In this document: piece by piece, positions 1 to 7,419 of the stretch
Position numbering within the stretch: the first letter of the stretch is position 1
How the letters are laid out: every line of letters begins with the position of its first letter
Assembly: GCA_945882215.1 (NCBI GenBank)
Contig: CAMCWM010000036.1
Coordinates: 1 to 35,641 of the forward strand
DNA from: Akkermansia muciniphila
Lineage (GTDB): Bacteria > Verrucomicrobiota > Verrucomicrobiia > Verrucomicrobiales > Verrucomicrobiaceae
Direction: 5' to 3'
Length of the DNA stretch: 35,641 nucleotides
Translations under genes and position numbers: made by a program
The notes under the pieces: generated by a model
Seen by the model: only the letters and a program-made list of their open reading frames with translations
Databases searched by the model: none
What the model was told of the DNA's origin: nothing

Positions 1-162
1 GGCCCGGCGGGCATCGGGCTGGATTCCGTGGACGCACTGCAGCTCGTGGTGATGATCGAAAAGCACTTTAACTTCAAGATGGCCGACCAAGACCAGGCGA
101 AGCGCATCCTGCACAGTGTGAACACGATCGCCGAGGCTGTGGACCAGAAAGCGGCGGCCTGA
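1..162 (+). CDS. Acyl carrier protein, C-terminal part (cut by window start)
   Basis: The 53 residues visible before the TGA at 160-162 contain GLDSVDALQLV, which matches the DS-x-x-x-x-L phosphopantetheine site of acyl carrier proteins. The serine of DSV would carry the 4'-phosphopantetheine arm. The following helix (VVMIEKHF) and the C-terminal helix (NTIAEAV) also fit ACP helices 2 to 4. The start lies outside the window. It sits 18 bases before a membrane protein gene on the same strand, so it probably ends an ACP-dependent lipid or polyketide-like gene set. It could be a dedicated ACP rather than the housekeeping one, because the neighbours are not fab genes. Confidence 0.8.
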   Translation, partial: GPAGIGLDSVDALQLVVMIEKHFNFKMADQDQAKRILHSVNTIAEAVDQKAAA

Positions 163-180
163 TTTCCTTGCCCCAGTGTT

Positions 181-1191
181 TTGAAGCGGCTGCTTTCCAT
201 CTCCCTGCGCCTGGCCATCAGCGGAGTGCTGCTGTTTCTGCTGTTCCGGGAGCACGACCTCATCAGCGAGATCGCGCCGCGCTTTCGGATGCTGCTGACG
301 AACTGGCCTTGGGCGGTGGCTGGCATTGCGTTTGCGTTTCTCTCCCTGCTGCTGACGGCGGTGCGCTGGCACATCCTGCTGCGAGGCTTTGCGCCCGCGC
401 TGGCCTTTGGCCTGGTGCTGCGGGCGGAAATCGTGAGCGCGTTTTTCAACATCAGCTCCCTCGGCGTGGTGGGCGGGGATGCGTACAAGATCATGTCCCT
501 CTCACGCCGACTGCCGGGCCAGACCATGCCGGTCAGCGTGTCGCTGGTGCTGGATCATCTGGCAGGGCTGGTGGCGGTGGCGCTGCTGTTTGCGGCCTGC
601 ATCGCGGCCAAGGCGGCGGACTGGCCGGACTTTGGCCCGGATGTACGGATGCTCGTGGGCGGCTACGGCATGTATGTCGGAGGAGCAGTGGCAGGTCTGG
701 TGCTTTCCTGGGTTTCTTTCAAGCCGAGCCTGCTGGATTGGGGGCGGCGCACCTTTCCGCGCACGTTTGGACATCCGAAGTTCGCCAGCACGCTGGCTCG
801 GATGACTCAGGTGCATGACGTCTTTGCCACGCTGTGGCAGCGGGCGCTCTCCGCCACGTTCGTCGCCCTTTTTCTGCATGTGGCCTTCTTTATGAGCTTC
901 TACTGCGGCCTGCGTGCCGTGGGCGGCGCGGCACCGGTGCTGGATGTGCTGACCGCCATGCCCATCGTCGATGCGGCGGCCTCGCTGCCGGTCTCGGTCT
1001 CAGGGCTCGGCGTGCGTGAGCGCACTTTCGAGGCGCTGCTGGCAGGAATCGCCGGTGTGCCGGACGCGGTGGGCATTTCCGCCTCGCTGGCGGGCTGGCT
1101 GTTCAATCTGTTCTGGGGGCTGGTCGGTGGAGTGCTTTTCCTCCTCGCACGCCATGCCGGGGCATCAAAACCAGAGGTCCAGGCAGCATGA
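181..1191 (+). CDS. Lysylphosphatidylglycerol synthase TM-region family (UPF0104/AglD-like) membrane protein
   Basis: This 336-residue protein is an integral membrane protein with about seven or eight hydrophobic segments, the first near residues 5-22. It has the family signature PVSVSGLGVRE near residue 275, typical of the LPG-synthase transmembrane region (also called UPF0104 or AglD-like). It lacks the C-terminal aminoacyl-transfer domain of MprF, so it is the membrane part alone. Such proteins are generally linked to lipid or glycolipid transfer or flipping; the substrate here is unknown. The start is TTG at 181, 18 bases after the ACP stop. The stop overlaps the patatin start (ATGA at 1188-1191), which indicates translational coupling. 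Confidence 0.8.
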   Translation: MKRLLSISLRLAISGVLLFLLFREHDLISEIAPRFRMLLTNWPWAVAGIAFAFLSLLLTAVRWHILLRGFAPALAFGLVLRAEIVSAFFNISSLGVVGGDAYKIMSLSRRLPGQTMPVSVSLVLDHLAGLVAVALLFAACIAAKAADWPDFGPDVRMLVGGYGMYVGGAVAGLVLSWVSFKPSLLDWGRRTFPRTFGHPKFASTLARMTQVHDVFATLWQRALSATFVALFLHVAFFMSFYCGLRAVGGAAPVLDVLTAMPIVDAAASLPVSVSGLGVRERTFEALLAGIAGVPDAVGISASLAGWLFNLFWGLVGGVLFLLARHAGASKPEVQAA

Positions 1192-2027
1192 GCGCCCCCC
1201 GCATCGCCATTTCTCTCGGCGCGTCCTTCATGGGCTATGCCACGCACGCGGGCTTCATGGCGCGGCTGCATGCGCTTGGCGTGCGCCCCGTCGCCATGGC
1301 CGGATCATCCGCCGGTGCCATCACCGCCGGCTTGTATGCCGCCGGGTTGGAAACAGAAGTGATCCGCCAGGCTGTGATCAGCCCGCGCCTGTATCTCTCC
1401 TTTGCCAGCCGTACGAAATGGGTCTGGCATCAGTTCGCGGAAGTGTTTCGCTACCTGCATCCCGGCTTTTTCAATCCCGCCGGCGCCATCGGCTACTTTG
1501 AGTCATTCGTCGGCCAGCGCGGCATCGAATCGCTCACCCAGCCGCGCCTCATGATCGCGATGAGCGATCTTTCAAAACACGAGACGCTCTTTGCCACGCA
1601 GGGACCGCTCGCCCGCGCGATGGCGGTGAGCTGTTGCGTGCCGATGCTGTTTTCGCCCATGGAATTCGGGGGACGCCTCTGCACCGACGGTGGCGTCGCG
1701 CACGAGACGCCGCTCGATCCGTGGCTCACCGATGACAGCATCGACCACATCATCCTGCACCGCATCACCCAGCCTGCGGGCAAGCCGCCGCTGCTGCTTC
1801 CGGGCAAGCTGCTCAGCACCATCGCCGCCTCGCATGAGCTCATGGGCCGCCAGATCCTGGCCGACCGCATGACGCTGGCGCGCATCCATGGGAAAAAAAT
1901 CACCATCACGACCACCACGCATCCACGGCCATCACCGCTGTTTCCGGGCCGTTTGAAAAGCGGCTACGCGCTGGGAGAAGCCACGGCGCAGCAGCTCTTC
2001 GACGAGGAGCTGGCGGCGCTTCTTTGA
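1188..2027 (+). CDS. Patatin-like phospholipase
   Basis: This 279-residue protein carries the patatin Ser-Asp dyad: the nucleophile elbow GSSAG (Ser41) and the aspartate in the DGG motif (Asp167). The N-terminal glycine-containing loop (SLGASFMGYATHAG) sits where the family's oxyanion-hole loop lies, although it is not the classical GGGxRG. Family members hydrolyse acyl groups from lipids. No signal peptide is visible, so it probably acts in the cytoplasm. Its ATG overlaps the stop of the preceding membrane protein by four bases. The order ACP, membrane lipid protein, lipid acyl hydrolase suggests joint work on a membrane lipid. Confidence 0.85.
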   Translation: MSAPRIAISLGASFMGYATHAGFMARLHALGVRPVAMAGSSAGAITAGLYAAGLETEVIRQAVISPRLYLSFASRTKWVWHQFAEVFRYLHPGFFNPAGAIGYFESFVGQRGIESLTQPRLMIAMSDLSKHETLFATQGPLARAMAVSCCVPMLFSPMEFGGRLCTDGGVAHETPLDPWLTDDSIDHIILHRITQPAGKPPLLLPGKLLSTIAASHELMGRQILADRMTLARIHGKKITITTTTHPRPSPLFPGRLKSGYALGEATAQQLFDEELAALL

Positions 2028-2051
2028 TCTCCGTCGGCTTGCCGCATGAGG

Positions 2052-2378
2052 TCATTTTGCCCTCGCAATGCCCGACTTCACGTTGCTGATAGCCCTTGTG
2101 ATCTTCTCCTGCATCGTCTTCGTGTCCCCTGTCGTCGCAAAGGCAAGCGCCTCATCCACATACTCGATCGCATCCTTGCGCTCTCCCTCCTTGCCGGGTT
2201 TTGCCTTCACCAGCTCCCGCCGCGCCGCCTGCAGGCTTGTCAGCGGATCCTTGGCCGTCTGTGCCGCCTCCAGATGCCCGATGGCATTGCGCATGTGATC
2301 GCGCTTCGTCGGATCTTTGGCGCATATGATGGATAACGGAGCCAAAACCGAGAGGATGAGTAAGAGAAGGCGTTTCAT
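2052..2378 (-). CDS. Small exported helical protein of unknown function
   Basis: This 108-residue protein begins with a clear Sec signal peptide (MKRLLLLILSVLAPLSIICA, cleavage probably after ICA). The rest is short, charged and predicted helical, with regular alanine, lysine and leucine spacing as in a small helical bundle. I do not recognise a named family. It lies 39 bases downstream of mfd on the same strand and could be co-transcribed with it, but nothing in its sequence links it to DNA repair. It is convergent with the patatin gene, with 24 bases between the two stops. Confidence 0.6.
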   Translation of the reverse strand: MKRLLLLILSVLAPLSIICAKDPTKRDHMRNAIGHLEAAQTAKDPLTSLQAARRELVKAKPGKEGERKDAIEYVDEALAFATTGDTKTMQEKITRAISNVKSGIARAK

Positions 2379-2417
2379 GCCTTCAAAACGTGGAGCACAC
2401 CATGTTTTTGCAACCGC

Positions 2418-5400
2418 TCACATCGCCCGCAGCATCGCCAACGCTTCGACGAGCTGTTTGTGGCCTTCCTTGGCGGTGAGGCGCGGGAACTTGCCCTGGA
2501 TCATCACCAGCTTGCCATTGCGCGTAAGCATCAGCTTCCGCTCTTTTATTTCGACATCGCTGATGCCGTTGTGCGCGGCAGCGAGGCGAATGGAAGCGCA
2601 GGTAATCAGGTTGGTGACGGCGTGGGGCAGCTTTTCGCCGAATTGATCGCGCCATTGCGCTTCGAGGTCGTCGAGTTCCTTGCGCGTCATGATCTCGCCG
2701 AGCTGACGATAGGCGGTGATGCGCGTTTTTGCGTCCTCGATGAAGGTGGAGGGCAAAAACGCGGGCGTGGCGCCATTCGCGGCCTGGAGCATCATCGCCT
2801 CGCTCATGACGAGGAAGTCGGCACGCAGACCGACATCGACCGGTCGCGCCACGCGACGGCCCTGCATCCGCGCGACGCTTTGCTTGAGCATCTGGCAGTA
2901 CAAATCGAAGCCGATGGCGGCGATGTGGCCGCTTTGCTCGGTGCCGAGCAGATTGCCCGCGCCGCGGATTTCGAGGTCGCGCAGGGCGATTTTGAAGCCG
3001 CTGCCGAGGCCGGCGTATTGCTTGATGGCGTTCACGCGCTTGCGGGCATCGCCGGCGGTGACGGCATCGCGTGGCAGAAGCAAATAGGCATGAGCCTGCA
3101 CGCCACCGCGTCCCACACGGCCTCTTAATTGATACAAATCAGCCAGACCGAAACGATCCGCGCGGTCGATGATGATGGTGTTCGCGTTCGGAATATCGAC
3201 GCCGCTTTCGATGATCGTCGTGCAGACGAGCACGTCCGCGCCGCCATCCACAAAGGTGTGCATCACGTCCTCCAGCAGCTCGCTGTCCATTTGACCGTGA
3301 CCGATGATGACCCGGGCCTTCGGACACAGATCGCGGATGCGCTGCGCCACTTTCTCAATGGTCATGACGCGGTTGTGCAGAAAAAAAACCTGCCCGCCGC
3401 GCTCGATCTCGGCATCGACGGCCTGTTTGATCACCCGCTCGTCATAGGGGCAGATTTGCGTCATGACCGCCTGCTTGTTCGGCGGCGGCGTCTCGATGGT
3501 GCTCATGTCGCGCATGCCCATGAGCGCGAGGTAAAGCGTGCGCGGGATCGGCGTGGCGCTGAGCGTGAGCACATCGACGAGGCGAAAGAGGTCTTTGAAG
3601 CGTTCCTTGTGCTTCACACCGAAACGCTGCTCCTCGTCGATCACGGCGAGGCCTAGATTTTTGAAACGCACATCCTTCGAGATCACGCGATGCGTGCCGA
3701 CGACGACATCGACCGTGCCTTCGCTGATTCCCTTGATGATCTCGCGCTCACGATTCTTCGGCGTGAGCCGGCAGAGCATCTCCACCGTCACCGGGAACTC
3801 GCTCATGCGCTGGCGGATGTTTTCGTGATGCTGGCGGGCCAGAACAGTCGTGGGCACCAAAATGGCCACCTGACGGCCACCCATCACGGCTTTGAACGCG
3901 GCGCGAATCGCGACCTCGGTCTTCCCAAAGCCGACATCCGCGCATAGCAGCCGATCCATCGGCTTTTCAGCCTCCATGTCGCGTTTGATCTCCTCCGCGC
4001 TGCGGAGCTGGTCGGGCGTTTCGCGATACAAGAACGATTCCTCGAACTCCACCTGCCATTTCGTGTCCGGCGGATGCGAGTAGGCCTTCAACGTCTGCCG
4101 TTCCGCCGCCACACTGAGCATGCGCACGGCAAACTCCTCCACGCTCTTCTCGGCGGTTTTTCGCGTCTTTTGCCAGCGGTTTTCGCTCAGCTTGCTCAGC
4201 GACGGCGCTTTGCCACCGACACCGACGTAGCGGCTGACCATGTGGACGTGAGCGAGCGGCACAAAGAGCTTCGCGCTGTCCGCGTAGTGCAACACGAGCA
4301 CTTCTTCCTTTTTGCCGCCTTCCCTTGTCTCGATGCCCGCGAAACGACCGATGCCGTGCTCCGCATGCACCACCAAATCGCCCTCGCGCAGCTCACTGAG
4401 CACGTCACGCGCTTTGCGCAGCACCTCGGCCTCGTCGAGCTTCGATCCGCGCACGCGTCGGATCTGCTGATGACGGCCAAAAATCTCCGCACCAGTCAGA
4501 ACGGCCAGTTTTGCCGCCGGAACCGTGAACCCGCGATAGAGCAGTCCCAGTTTCGTCTCCACCGACGACGGCAGCTTGCTCTGGAGCTCTGCGAAACGCT
4601 CCCGCTCCGCCTCGTTGTGGAAGATGATGACCGTGCGCCAGCCGCCCTCATGCCATTCAGCGATCTGGCGGGCAAAAAACTCACGCCGCGCCTCATGCAG
4701 CACAAAGTCAGACGCGTCGAAGACCCCGAGCGGATTCTCATGAATCGCGGCGGCGAAGTCCTCCAGCCCCTCCACCTCCGCTGCGCCGCTTAAAATACGC
4801 GCATGAGCCGTGGGAGCCGTTTCTCCTTCGATTTCGATGATGAAATCGTCTTTCAGAAAATGCTGACGCAGCGTGCCGGTGTCCTCCGCTCCGTCATTCA
4901 TGCGCAGGATCACCCCTGCGCTTTCGAGACGGCGAATCGACGACTGATTGTGCAGATCGAAGGCGCGGATCGACTCCAGCTCATCATCGAAAAATTCGAA
5001 GCGCAGCGGCTCCTCGGCCTGCCACGAGAAAAAGTCCACGATCCCGCCGCGACGCGCGAACTGGCCGCGCTCCGTGACGACGGGCACGCGTTCGTAACCA
5101 GCTTCGCTGAGTTCTTTGAGCAACACTTCAACATCCAGCTTCTCCCCGACCTTCAGCATGCGCTTCTGATCGGTGATCTCCGCCAAATCCGGCGCTGGCT
5201 CGTCGAGACTGTCCGCGCAGAGCACCAAGACGGGCGAATCGCCCTCCAGCATGCGGCTGAGCACCGCCGTGCGCTCCGCCAGCAGCTCAGGATCAGCCAG
5301 CGCTCCATCCATGAGCTGGCCCAGGCGCGGAAAATACAGCGCCGGGCACTGCCACACGCCCAGCTCGGCATGCACATGGTCCTGCGTTTTGACATCCGGG

Positions 5401-5636
5401 CAGAGAACCCACACGCGGCGCTCAGGATGCACCGTCTCCGCATGCCGCACAATCAAGGCTGCCGCAAAGCCGAAGGCCTGCGGCGTCACATGATCCAGCA
5501 CGATCCTGGCCTCACCGAGCCTGCGCTGAAACTCCGCCACAGCCAGTGTCATATCCACGAGACCGAGCGCATCCCCCCGCACACGCCCGGATGGAGGTGG
5601 TGGTTGGCGTTTGAGGGATTTCTTGATTGCAGGCAA
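2418..5636 (-). CDS. mfd: Transcription-repair coupling factor Mfd
   Basis: Mfd removes RNA polymerase stalled at DNA lesions and recruits UvrA. At 1072 residues it is slightly shorter than E. coli Mfd (1148). The domain order is intact: UvrB-like N-terminal region (about 40-330), RNA-polymerase-interacting/CarD-like region (about 415-470, with GDLVVHAEHGIGRF), superfamily 2 helicase core, and TRCF C-terminal domain (about 930-1040). Visible helicase motifs are ADVGFGKTE (566-574), DEEQ (667-670), SATPIPRT (693-700) and GRVGRGG (839-845). The first Walker A position is Ala where Mfd normally has Gly (GDVGFGKT). The longest frame starts with TTG at 5636, right beside a terminator hairpin. The ATG at 5550-5552 (residue 29) is a plausible alternative that keeps all domains. 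Confidence 0.95.
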   Translation of the reverse strand: MPAIKKSLKRQPPPPSGRVRGDALGLVDMTLAVAEFQRRLGEARIVLDHVTPQAFGFAAALIVRHAETVHPERRVWVLCPDVKTQDHVHAELGVWQCPALYFPRLGQLMDGALADPELLAERTAVLSRMLEGDSPVLVLCADSLDEPAPDLAEITDQKRMLKVGEKLDVEVLLKELSEAGYERVPVVTERGQFARRGGIVDFFSWQAEEPLRFEFFDDELESIRAFDLHNQSSIRRLESAGVILRMNDGAEDTGTLRQHFLKDDFIIEIEGETAPTAHARILSGAAEVEGLEDFAAAIHENPLGVFDASDFVLHEARREFFARQIAEWHEGGWRTVIIFHNEAERERFAELQSKLPSSVETKLGLLYRGFTVPAAKLAVLTGAEIFGRHQQIRRVRGSKLDEAEVLRKARDVLSELREGDLVVHAEHGIGRFAGIETREGGKKEEVLVLHYADSAKLFVPLAHVHMVSRYVGVGGKAPSLSKLSENRWQKTRKTAEKSVEEFAVRMLSVAAERQTLKAYSHPPDTKWQVEFEESFLYRETPDQLRSAEEIKRDMEAEKPMDRLLCADVGFGKTEVAIRAAFKAVMGGRQVAILVPTTVLARQHHENIRQRMSEFPVTVEMLCRLTPKNREREIIKGISEGTVDVVVGTHRVISKDVRFKNLGLAVIDEEQRFGVKHKERFKDLFRLVDVLTLSATPIPRTLYLALMGMRDMSTIETPPPNKQAVMTQICPYDERVIKQAVDAEIERGGQVFFLHNRVMTIEKVAQRIRDLCPKARVIIGHGQMDSELLEDVMHTFVDGGADVLVCTTIIESGVDIPNANTIIIDRADRFGLADLYQLRGRVGRGGVQAHAYLLLPRDAVTAGDARKRVNAIKQYAGLGSGFKIALRDLEIRGAGNLLGTEQSGHIAAIGFDLYCQMLKQSVARMQGRRVARPVDVGLRADFLVMSEAMMLQAANGATPAFLPSTFIEDAKTRITAYRQLGEIMTRKELDDLEAQWRDQFGEKLPHAVTNLITCASIRLAAAHNGISDVEIKERKLMLTRNGKLVMIQGKFPRLTAKEGHKQLVEALAMLRAM

Positions 5637-5667
5637 AAGGAAACGCCGGGCTCATGCGGCCCGGCGT
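5632..5667 (-). terminator. Hairpin terminator between the SHD1-type gene and mfd
   Basis: A perfect 9-bp GC-rich inverted repeat (acgccgggc at 5643-5651 and gcccggcgt at 5659-5667) encloses a 7-base loop. On the minus strand it is followed by TTTCCTTTTG, an interrupted T-tract. It lies 46 bases after the end of the SHD1-type gene and directly abuts the TTG proposed for mfd. It should end transcription of the upstream gene, and readthrough is possible because the T-tract is imperfect. Confidence 0.65.
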
Positions 5668-5713
5668 AACATATCAGCGTGCGTGGCGCTGGAGATCAAG
5701 GATGGGAAACAGG

Positions 5714-6433
5714 CTATTTGGGTGAGGAGGTGCTGCTGGCACCGGAGCCGGCGGGCTTGGTCTTGCCGACAGCAGCGGGCAGGAGGTTCTCATCCGTCGC
5801 GTACTTGAAAACCTCGCGGTCCTTCTGATCGAACACGCGGATGACTATGCCACCCATGGCGTCGGAAAAGCGCGGACGAGTGCCATCAATGTAGATGAAG
5901 TTGCCTTTCAACTCCGTTTTGTTGAGCGCGACAGGTTCCGTATTGAATGAGATGCTGGCACCTCCTTTGACAGATATCTTGGTGCTTCCGGAGGTCTGGA
6001 CCCGCGCGGTGCCTTTACCCTTGCCCTCATCCGCTTTGGTGAAAAGCCAGTAATCCGCGCGCAGGTCGCTCAGTTCTACGGTCTGCTTGTTGCGGAGGCC
6101 GATCTCATAGTTCCAGGTTTCAGTAATGTAGGTTTCCGGCCCCGACTTCTCCTTGGTGCTGTCGAGCTTCCGCTTCGTGTAGGACACGTCAAAGTTGTAC
6201 TTCACATTGGCGGCGGCCCACTCCCGGATGAATTTCTGGTCCGCCTCCGAAAAGAGGGAGATGCTGGCACCGATAGGGCGTGTTTCTCCATCGCGCTTCA
6301 AGGCAACCGTGTCTCCCGTGACGCCGAGTATCTCGGCGTTCATTTTGCGACCTTGCTTGTCGGTGAATTCACGAGCAGGGAGGACTGCTGTGGCAGCAAT
6401 CAGGCACAGACTGGCGAGGATGTGTATTTTCAT
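5714..6433 (-). CDS. Exported SHD1-domain-like protein
   Basis: This 239-residue protein has a Sec signal peptide (residues 1-20, ending VLPA). It is followed by REFTDKQGRKMNAEI..GDTVALKRDG, which resembles the SLA1-homology-domain-1 (SHD1) fold often seen at the N-terminus of exported planctomycete and verrucomicrobial proteins. The rest (about 75-225) looks beta-rich and ends in a low-complexity Gly/Ser tail; I cannot assign it. SHD1 is usually a small protein-interaction module. The function is unknown and the location is probably periplasmic. The gene is divergent from the ECF sigma factor gene and is followed by a terminator hairpin. Confidence 0.6.
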   Translation of the reverse strand: MKIHILASLCLIAATAVLPAREFTDKQGRKMNAEILGVTGDTVALKRDGETRPIGASISLFSEADQKFIREWAAANVKYNFDVSYTKRKLDSTKEKSGPETYITETWNYEIGLRNKQTVELSDLRADYWLFTKADEGKGKGTARVQTSGSTKISVKGGASISFNTEPVALNKTELKGNFIYIDGTRPRFSDAMGGIVIRVFDQKDREVFKYATDENLLPAAVGKTKPAGSGASSTSSPK

Positions 6434-6605
6434 GGCGCGTTTTGATTTGGTGCGATAAACGTACGCAGGCTAGTATTTTTTGCCAGGCATCGTCAAGAAT
6501 GATTTCCAGCCCAAAGCCTTCACTCTTCCGTGACATGATGGGCGAAAGACTCTGTTTGAGCACGATACGTCCAATGCTCGCACCATGGCATCTGGCGTGA
6601 TTTCG
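6434..6605. other. Divergent intergenic region, no gene seen
   Basis: The gap between the SHD1-type gene (minus) and the sigma factor gene (plus, ATG at 6647) is the longest non-coding stretch in the window. It holds the sigma factor's putative promoter at 6606-6631. I see no convincing small gene, RNA or riboswitch in the rest. It must also contain the promoter for the minus-strand SHD1-type gene, but I could not identify a confident -35/-10 pair for it. Confidence 0.5.
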
Positions 6606-6631
6606 TGTAACAACTGGCCGTGTTTCTTGAA
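6606..6631 (+). promoter_or_regulatory. Putative ECF-type promoter upstream of the sigma factor gene
   Basis: The element TGTAACAA (6606-6613), then 14 bases, then TGAA (6628-6631) lies so that its first base is exactly 41 bases before the ATG at 6647. The same octamer, spacing and distance recur before the kinase gene at 7379. The 16-base gap between TGTAAC and TGAA fits an ECF -35/-10 arrangement, suggesting the sigma factor activates its own gene. This is an inference from the two matching sites. Confidence 0.6.
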
Positions 6632-6646
6632 GAAACGCCGCCGACC

Positions 6647-7366
6647 ATGCCTGCCAACGAGCCTCATTCACCGCTTTTCGTGACCACGCGCTGGTCGATC
6701 GTGCTGGCGGCGAAGCACGAGGACTCGCAGCAGGCGATGGAGACGCTGTGCCGGGCCTACTGGTATCCGCTCTACGCGTATGTGCGGCGTGACGGGCATG
6801 CGCCACATGACGCGCAGGATCTGACGCAGGAGTTTTTTGCGCGATTGCTCGAAAAGGATTGGCTGCGTGCCGCCGGGCCAGAGCACGGCCGTTTTCGCAC
6901 CTTCCTGCTCGTGGCGATGAAGCGCTTCCTGATCAACGAGTGGCACAAGAATGCCTCGCACAAACGCGGCGGGCACATCACGCATGTGCCGCTCGACGCG
7001 GAAGATGCGGAGCGCCGTTTTGCCTGCGAGCCGGAACTCGCCCCGGACGCGATGTTTGAGCGGCGCTGGGCCATGACGCTGCTGGAGCAGACGTTGGCGG
7101 CTTTGGAGGCTGAATTCACCACCGCAGGCAAAGCAGACGATTTTCAAGCGATGAAGCACTGCCTCACGCTGGATCGCGGCAGCATCTCATATGCGGAACT
7201 GGCGGCAAAAACCGGCTCCAGCGAGGGCGCGGCACGCGTGGCGGTGCATCGGCTGCGAAAGCGTTTTCGTGAACTGTTTCGTGCCAACATCGCCGCCACG
7301 CTGGCGGAGGGTGAGGACGTGGAAACGGAAATGCGGCACGTCGTGGCGGTGCTGGGTGGAGTTTGA
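6647..7366 (+). CDS. ECF-type RNA polymerase sigma factor (Ser/Thr-kinase-linked)
   Basis: This sigma-70 family regulator is 239 residues from the ATG at 6647. The N-terminal TTRWSIVLAA..ED stretch and the DAQDLTQEFFARLLEKDWL helix form sigma region 2. Near the C-terminus, SYAELAAKTGSSEGAARVAV followed by HRLRKRFRELFR is the region 4 helix-turn-helix. The protein is longer than typical ECFs (about 190) because of an extended linker, as seen in the large planctomycete and verrucomicrobial ECF families. A GTG at 6620 would extend the frame by nine codons, but the putative -10 element would then lie inside the gene, so I prefer the ATG. The partner kinase begins 53 bases downstream. No anti-sigma factor gene is adjacent, so the kinase probably replaces it. 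Confidence 0.9.
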   Translation: MPANEPHSPLFVTTRWSIVLAAKHEDSQQAMETLCRAYWYPLYAYVRRDGHAPHDAQDLTQEFFARLLEKDWLRAAGPEHGRFRTFLLVAMKRFLINEWHKNASHKRGGHITHVPLDAEDAERRFACEPELAPDAMFERRWAMTLLEQTLAALEAEFTTAGKADDFQAMKHCLTLDRGSISYAELAAKTGSSEGAARVAVHRLRKRFRELFRANIAATLAEGEDVETEMRHVVAVLGGV

Positions 7367-7378
7367 TGGGAAATCGCT

Positions 7379-7404
7379 TGTAACAAGCTCCCGAAATCCC
7401 TGAA
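7379..7404 (+). promoter_or_regulatory. Putative ECF-type promoter upstream of the kinase gene
   Basis: TGTAACAA (7379-7386), 14 bases, then TGAA (7401-7404) repeats the element found before the sigma factor gene. It again starts exactly 41 bases before the ATG (7420). It lies in the 53-base gap between the sigma factor stop and the kinase start, so the kinase likely has its own sigma-dependent promoter. Confidence 0.6.
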
Positions 7405-7419
7405 CTAATCGTGGAAGCG

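Noticed and set aside
6620..7366. Longer sigma factor start at GTG 6620
   Set aside because: It would place the putative -10 box (6628-6631) inside the gene, and the ATG at 6647 has the same distance to the promoter element as the kinase ATG.
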